From Chlorobiota bacterium (GTDB taxonomy: Bacteria; Bacteroidota; Bacteroidia; Flavobacteriales; Flavobacteriaceae), in NCBI GenBank assembly GCA_013153655.1, contig JAADEB010000021.1, positions 1-9,863 on the forward strand: 9,863 nucleotides of DNA, in the 5' to 3' direction. Every line of letters begins with the position of its first letter. Positions within the stretch are counted from its first letter, which is position 1. Shown piece by piece: positions 5,536 to 9,863 of the stretch. Position numbers and translations under genes: made by a program. Below the pieces are notes generated by a model. That model was not told where the DNA came from, searched no databases, and was given only the letters and a program-made list of their open reading frames with translations.

Positions 5536-7857
5536 TTACAGGTCGTTTAAGGGTGATTGGTCTTCCTTGTCGTCGCCGGAGGATTTTCCGGTGTCGTCGC
5601 AATTAAGGTTGATGTCCACACCGGCGGGTTTCTCAAACGGCTTGTCGGAAACGCCCAATTCCTTGTCGGCATAATTTTTCTTCATGTACAAGGCCCAAAT
5701 CGGCAAGGCCATAGTGGCGCCCTGACCGTAGGCGATGCTGCGGAAATGCACCGAACGGTCTTCGCCGCCCACCCAAACGCCGGTTACCAGGTTGGGTACG
5801 TAGCCGATAAACCAGCCGTCGGATTGGTTTTGCGTGGTGCCCGTTTTGCCGGCAATGGGATTTTTGAAGGCGTACGGATAGCCCGTTACCACCCGTTTGT
5901 ATACGGGACTATTTTTCATAAAGGTATGCCTGAGACGCGCACCCGAACCGTACTGCGTAACACCTTCCAAGAGGTTGGTCACCACATAGGCCATTTGCGG
6001 ACTCAGCACGTCGTTGGTGACGGGTTTGTATTCGTAAAGTACACGGCCGTTTTTATCTTCGATGCGCGTTACGAACACCGGTTCGATGTATTGTCCTTTG
6101 TTGGCAAAGCCGTTGAAGGCGCCCACCATTTCGTAGAGTTTGATGTCGGCCGTACCCAAGGCGATGGACGGCGCAAAGGGAATCTTGCTCTTGATGCCCA
6201 GGTTATGCGCCAAATCGATGACCGGTTGCGGACCCACCATGTCGATAAGGCGAGCCGTGATGACGTTCACCGAGTTGGCCAAAGCTTTTTTCAGGGTCAT
6301 CCAGCCGCCGTATTGGCCGCCGGCGTTCTTAGGCGACCAGGATTTGTTGAGCCCCCAGCGGCCTTTTTTGATGGTGTAGGGTGTGTTGGGAAAAGTGTCG
6401 CACGGCGAAAGGTGTTTCTGAGCAATGGCCGTGGCGTAGATAAACGGCTTGAAGGTGGAACCCACCTGGCGCGCTCCCTGGTCCACGTGGTCGTACTTGA
6501 AATGCTTGAAATTGATACCACCCACCCAGGCTTTCACGTAGCCCGTGGAAGGTTCCATGGACATGAGGCCGGCGTGCAGGAACGACTTGTAGTAGCGAAT
6601 GCTGTCGTAGGGTTTCATAATGGTGTCGATCTCGCCTTTCCAGGAGAAAACACGCATTTTCACCGGCTCGAAAAACGAAGCACGGATGCTGTCTTCCTTC
6701 AAGCCCGCCTTTTGCAGGGTTTTCCAACGCTCGGAGCGGCGCATGGCCCGTTCCATTAATTTTTCGATTTCCTTTTTGGTCAGGTTCACAAAAGGAAACG
6801 TCTTGTTTTTCTTGCCTTGACGGAAAAATTCGGCCTGCAAGTTTTTCATGTGTTCGCGCATGGCTTCCTCGGCGTTGTGTTGCATACGCGAATCGATGGT
6901 GGTGTAGATGCGCAAGCCGTCGGAATAGATGTTGTAGGGTTTGCCGTCCTTTTTGCGGATGTTTTTCAGTTTTTCCTTGACGAATTTGCGGACCCGTTCG
7001 CGGAAATAGGTGGCGATGCCCGTGTTGTGCAATTCCGGCGTGTAGTTGATGCTCAGCGGCAAGGCTTTCAGGGAGTCCAATTGTTTTTCGGTGAGGTAGC
7101 CGTTGCGGTACATTTGTTGGAACACCACGTTGCGGCGTTTGCGCACGCGTTCGGGTTTGGTAATGGGATTGAAATAGGACGAGTTTTTGAGCATACCCAC
7201 CAGCATGGCCGCCTCGTCGATGTTGAGGTCTTTGGGTTCCTTGCCGAAATACACGCGCGAAGCCGAGCGGATGCCCACGCCTTGGTGCCCCCAGTCGTAG
7301 GTGTTCATGTACATGGTGAGGATTTCGTCCTTGGTATATTGGCGTTCGAGGCGTGCGGCGATGATGATTTCCTTGATTTTTTGCTTGATACGTTCCAGGA
7401 TATTTTTGGATCCTTCGTGGTGGAAAAGCAATTTGGCCAACTGCTGCGTAATGGTACTGCCGCCTCCTCTTCTGCCCATAAATGCAACGGCCCTCACGGT
7501 GGACTTGAAGTCCAGGCCCGGATGGTCGTAGTAGCGTTCGTCCTCGGTGGAGGTGAGCGCTTGTACCAATGACGGCGGCAATTCGGAATAATGTACCGGC
7601 GTACGGTTTTGATAGAAAAATTTGCCTATGGTTTGCCCGTCGGCCGACACGATTTCGGTGGCCAGGGATGTTTGCGGATTTTCTAGCCGTTCGAAGCCCG
7701 GCATTTCACCGAACCAGCCTTTGCCGGCCATCCAAAACAGCAGGAAAATAAAGCCCCAACCGGCCAGGAACAACAGCCACAGCCGGAAGGTATATTTCCG
7801 GAATTTCTTCCTCTTGACGGGATCCGTTGGTTTCTTGTTTTCGGATTTCTTTGCCAT
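5536..7857 (-). CDS. Bifunctional class A penicillin-binding protein (PBP1A type)
   Basis: This protein polymerises lipid II into glycan strands and cross-links the peptides on the outer face of the inner membrane. The 773-residue product has a basic cytoplasmic tail, one transmembrane helix (about 24-44), a GT51 glycosyltransferase domain (about 70-250) and a transpeptidase domain (about 430-725). GT51 motifs are TEDERYYDHPGLD with likely catalytic Glu105, GGSTITQQLAK (132-142) and LERQYTKDEIL with Glu171. The transpeptidase has SxxK at Ser467-Lys470 (GSTFKP), SxN at Ser529-Asn531 and KTGTT at 671-675. All key residues are present. A Lys-rich, helical stretch at about 335-400 separates the two enzymes, and the C-terminal 20 or so residues are acidic. 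It begins 25 bp after gldH and ends flush against ruvB. Often annotated mrcA or ponA; I leave the symbol open. Confidence 0.95.
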   Translation of the reverse strand: MAKKSENKKPTDPVKRKKFRKYTFRLWLLFLAGWGFIFLLFWMAGKGWFGEMPGFERLENPQTSLATEIVSADGQTIGKFFYQNRTPVHYSELPPSLVQALTSTEDERYYDHPGLDFKSTVRAVAFMGRRGGGSTITQQLAKLLFHHEGSKNILERIKQKIKEIIIAARLERQYTKDEILTMYMNTYDWGHQGVGIRSASRVYFGKEPKDLNIDEAAMLVGMLKNSSYFNPITKPERVRKRRNVVFQQMYRNGYLTEKQLDSLKALPLSINYTPELHNTGIATYFRERVRKFVKEKLKNIRKKDGKPYNIYSDGLRIYTTIDSRMQHNAEEAMREHMKNLQAEFFRQGKKNKTFPFVNLTKKEIEKLMERAMRRSERWKTLQKAGLKEDSIRASFFEPVKMRVFSWKGEIDTIMKPYDSIRYYKSFLHAGLMSMEPSTGYVKAWVGGINFKHFKYDHVDQGARQVGSTFKPFIYATAIAQKHLSPCDTFPNTPYTIKKGRWGLNKSWSPKNAGGQYGGWMTLKKALANSVNVITARLIDMVGPQPVIDLAHNLGIKSKIPFAPSIALGTADIKLYEMVGAFNGFANKGQYIEPVFVTRIEDKNGRVLYEYKPVTNDVLSPQMAYVVTNLLEGVTQYGSGARLRHTFMKNSPVYKRVVTGYPYAFKNPIAGKTGTTQNQSDGWFIGYVPNLVTGVWVGGEDRSVHFRSIAYGQGATMALPIWALYMKKNYADKELGVSDKPFEKPAGVDINLNCDDTGKSSGDDKEDQSPLNDL

Positions 7858-7882
7858 GTATGAAAAATTTTATTCGTCTCGT

Positions 7883-8383
7883 TTATTCGTCTTGTTTTTC
7901 TTCATGCGGTTTTACTACGATACCGATGCGTTGCACACCCGGCAAGCGCTCGTCGCCTTCGGTGCGGTCGTTGCGGCGTGTGGCCTGTTCTATTTCAAAA
8001 TGGAGACTGTCGCCTTTGCGAACCGGCACGTTCCATTTAAATACCAATAAATTTTCGTAAGCATTGCGCACTTTGGTACCCAGCCAGCGTCCGCGTCCGT
8101 CGGTCATTTCGTACTCCAAGGTGTCCGCAAAAAGTTTGCCGTTTTTGTCGGTGCGGACGATGAGGTAAATATTGGAATACGGGTATTCGTTGGTATTTTC
8201 CAAATAGACGTAAAAATCCTTCGCTCCGTCGCTGACGGCCGTGTAGTCGAAGGAAGGCACCAGGGTGCGTTCCCAGATGCGGCCGGGAAATTCCCGTGTG
8301 GCGGCAAATTCCGCCGTACCACGGGTACAGGCACCCAAGAGCCAAAGGCTAAGACTTGCGGCGGCGATGATTTTTCTTGTCAT
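7883..8383 (-). CDS. gldH: Gliding motility lipoprotein GldH
   Basis: GldH is an outer-envelope lipoprotein needed for gliding in Flavobacterium johnsoniae; homologues occur in many non-gliding Bacteroidota, where the role is unclear. Starting at ATG 8383 the product is 166 residues, with a type II signal peptide (MTRKIIAAASLSLWLLGAC), lipobox LGAC and lipidated Cys19. Family landmarks follow: FYVYLENTNEYPYSNIYL (57-74), DTLEYEMTDGRGRWLG (87-102) and RLPGVQRIGIVVKP (146-159). An in-frame upstream ATG at 8554 would add 57 mostly Lys/Arg/Pro residues ahead of the signal peptide. That stretch is the other-frame reading of the upstream gene's basic tail and would hide the signal, so I reject it. 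The chosen start overlaps the upstream gene by 35 bp. The gene alone does not prove that the organism glides. Confidence 0.93.
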   Translation of the reverse strand: MTRKIIAAASLSLWLLGACTRGTAEFAATREFPGRIWERTLVPSFDYTAVSDGAKDFYVYLENTNEYPYSNIYLIVRTDKNGKLFADTLEYEMTDGRGRWLGTKVRNAYENLLVFKWNVPVRKGDSLHFEIEQATRRNDRTEGDERLPGVQRIGIVVKPHEEKQDE

Positions 8384-9656
8384 TTTTCTTGCGTTTTTTG
8401 ACAGGCCGGTCGCCTTTTTGGTTTTTGGGTTGTCCGGTGCCGCCTTGCGGACGGTTTTTCTTGGCGTCCTGCTTGGCTTGGTTTTGGTTTTGCGGCGGCT
8501 TGCGGACGGATTTTTTACGTCTTTTTTTGCGCCGTTTTTTCGGTTTTTCGTCAAAACGGTTGATATTGTCGCCCAGCAAATCGCCGGAAGACACCAGCTT
8601 GGTTTCCGGAATTTCCAATTTCAGCTCGTCGGCGTAGAATTCCAAAGGTGCCGATTTCTTGCCTTCCTTGTTGAGTTCGATGATTTCGTTTACCTGATCC
8701 GTGTTGAGTTTGTACCACATGTGGCCGTTGTCGCTGTCGGTGTAGGCATACCACATGAGGTTTTTGAACACGTCCATTTTGATGTATTTGGCATCGCCTT
8801 TTTCGGTGGACAGAATGATGTCGGTTTGCGGGAATTCGGTCAAGGCGTCCAGGTAGGAGTCCAGTTCGAAATTGAGGCAACATTTCAGCTTGCCGCATTG
8901 GCCGGTGAGTTTGCCGGGATTGAGCGACAACTGTTGGTACTTGGCCGCCTGCGTGCTTACGCTCCTGAAATCCGTCAGCCAGGTGCTGCAACACAGTTCG
9001 CGTCCGCAGCTGCCAATGGCGCCCAGGCGCGCCGCTTCCTGGCGGTAGCCTATTTGGCGCATTTCGATGCGGGTGGAAAATTCTTTGGCCAGCAATTTGA
9101 TCAATTCGCGGAAGTCCACGCGTTCTTCGGCGGTGTAGTAGAAGGTGGCTTTGGAGCCGTCGGCTTGGTATTCCACGTCGGAAATTTTCATCACCAATCC
9201 CAATTCGCGTGCGATTTCACGTGCGCGGAGTTTGGTGGATTCTTCTTTGGCGCGGTTTTCGTGCCAGCGGTCGATTTCGCGCTGATTGGCCGGGTGCAAC
9301 ACATGGAGGCTTTCTTCCGGTGTCAGGTTCAGGCCCTGCTCCTTGGCGATGAGGCGTGCCGTTTCGCCGGCGGCGCTTACCACGCCCACGTCGTAGCCCG
9401 AGGCGGCCTGCACCGTAACGGGTTGGCCCACGTAGAACGAATGCCCGCGGGTGTAGTAGAAAGCCTTGCGTGTATTCTTGAAACGCACTTCCACGTAGCG
9501 GAAAGGCGTATCGGTGTCGGCCGGAAGAATGTCTTTCAATATGTCGAATACCTGCCATTTGTTGGTACCGTTCCAATCGCAAGTACCTGCGCGGCTGCAT
9601 GTGGAACAGTCCTTGGCGGTGGTGCAATAAGTCATTTCGTTCATCTCTGTCTGCAT
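8349..9656 (-). CDS. PSP1-domain protein, RicT (YaaT)-like
   Basis: PSP1 proteins include Bacillus RicT/YaaT, a subunit of the Ric complex that binds iron-sulfur clusters and affects RNase Y-dependent RNA processing. Whether the Bacteroidota protein does the same is not known to me. The product is up to 435 residues. The PSP1-type core covers about 50-270 and contains LGAIGSCGRELCCSTWL (211-227) and GQCGKLKCCLNFEL (252-265), with cysteines 217, 222, 223, 254, 259 and 260. A separate N-terminal group, Cys11, Cys17, Cys20 and Cys26, has C-x5-C-x2-C-x5-C spacing. The tail from about 371 is Lys/Arg/Gln/Pro-rich and probably disordered. ATG 9656 lies only 6 nt after a -7-like box and would be almost leaderless; ATGs at 9644 and 9635 are good alternatives that keep every cysteine. 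It heads the five-gene cluster. Confidence 0.9.
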   Translation of the reverse strand: MQTEMNEMTYCTTAKDCSTCSRAGTCDWNGTNKWQVFDILKDILPADTDTPFRYVEVRFKNTRKAFYYTRGHSFYVGQPVTVQAASGYDVGVVSAAGETARLIAKEQGLNLTPEESLHVLHPANQREIDRWHENRAKEESTKLRAREIARELGLVMKISDVEYQADGSKATFYYTAEERVDFRELIKLLAKEFSTRIEMRQIGYRQEAARLGAIGSCGRELCCSTWLTDFRSVSTQAAKYQQLSLNPGKLTGQCGKLKCCLNFELDSYLDALTEFPQTDIILSTEKGDAKYIKMDVFKNLMWYAYTDSDNGHMWYKLNTDQVNEIIELNKEGKKSAPLEFYADELKLEIPETKLVSSGDLLGDNINRFDEKPKKRRKKRRKKSVRKPPQNQNQAKQDAKKNRPQGGTGQPKNQKGDRPVKKRKKNDKKNHRRRKS

Positions 9657-9662
9657 AACTTA

Positions 9663-9670
9663 CAAATATA
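9663..9670 (-). promoter_or_regulatory. Possible -7 box for the PSP1-gldH-PBP-ruvB cluster
   Basis: The minus strand reads TATATTTG, an exact TAnnTTTG match and identical to the tRNA-Ser box at 101-108. A TTTC lies 17 nt upstream in place of TTTG, so the -33 half is imperfect. The predicted start falls near 9657-9659, which favours the second or third ATG of the first gene. Confidence 0.5.
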
Positions 9671-9863
9671 GGAATAATCGCCGAGATGAAATGAAATCTG
9701 AAACCTTGAAAACCCGGGGGATTTTATTAAGATGGGATATGTCTTGTTGGGATAAGGTATTTATTTGTTAAATCCCTAAATTTCTAAATTGAACCCTTCA
9801 ACTCCATTTTTCGACCTTCGAGCATCAATTTTGAGGTGAATTTGGTTTTTTGTTGGACGTAAA
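9671..9863. other. AT-rich region upstream of the cluster, no assignable gene
   Basis: This 193-bp right end has no RNA gene and no recognisable protein. On the minus strand two overlapping frames run in from the window edge and stop at 9784-9786 and 9776-9778, with only about 25-28 codons each. One could be the tail of a gene beyond the edge, but neither has a recognisable sequence and both could be chance. Confidence 0.5.

Noticed and set aside
5557..6759. 400-codon plus-strand frame antisense to the PBP gene
   Set aside because: A shadow of strong codon bias in the real minus-strand gene; the translation is His/Val/Gly-rich without motifs.
8384..8554. 57-residue upstream extension of GldH
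   Set aside because: It would put a Lys/Arg-rich stretch before a clear lipoprotein signal peptide, and it is the alternate frame of the upstream gene's tail.
8265..9671. 468-codon plus-strand frame antisense to the PSP1 gene
   Set aside because: Same cause; the minus-strand reading carries the conserved PSP1 cysteine motifs.

Overview
This window looks like chromosomal core-genome DNA from a member of the Bacteroidota. Four things point there. There is a gldH gliding-motility lipoprotein gene. Rho carries a long low-complexity linker. GltX has an insert after its KLSKR loop. Upstream sequences match the Bacteroidota primary-sigma consensus TTTG-N19-TAnnTTTG, with one perfect copy ahead of the tRNA gene. 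I cannot name a genus. Coding regions look close to 50% GC, and the gaps and the last lipoprotein gene are visibly AT-richer.

Layout. At the left edge a tRNA-Ser(GGA) gene lies on the minus strand (1-88), with its own promoter at 101-131. Next, also on the minus strand, is rho (159-1922). A 424-bp AT-rich gap separates rho from the divergently transcribed gltX on the plus strand. The gap holds a -7-like box for each gene and one perfect 14-bp palindrome. gltX converges, with 21 bp between stop codons, on a packed minus-strand cluster. In transcription order that cluster is: a PSP1-domain RicT-like protein, gldH, a class A penicillin-binding protein, ruvB, and a small lipoprotein with a TonB C-terminal-like domain. 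The joins are a 35-bp overlap, a 25-bp gap, a direct stop-start abutment (TAA then ATG) and a 30-bp gap, so one operon is the simplest reading. About 200 bp upstream of this cluster contain only a promoter-like box and two short open frames running off the right edge.

Function. The window joins information processing (serine and glutamate decoding, transcription termination, Holliday-junction migration) to the envelope (peptidoglycan polymerisation, the GldH lipoprotein, a TonB-like lipoprotein). I see no mobile element, CRISPR array, phage gene or defence system, and no convincing evidence of a wholly new system. The points most worth a second look are the TonB-like domain placed on a lipoprotein, the two cysteine groups and long basic tail of the RicT-like protein, the overlapping ricT/gldH junction, and the Rho linker.
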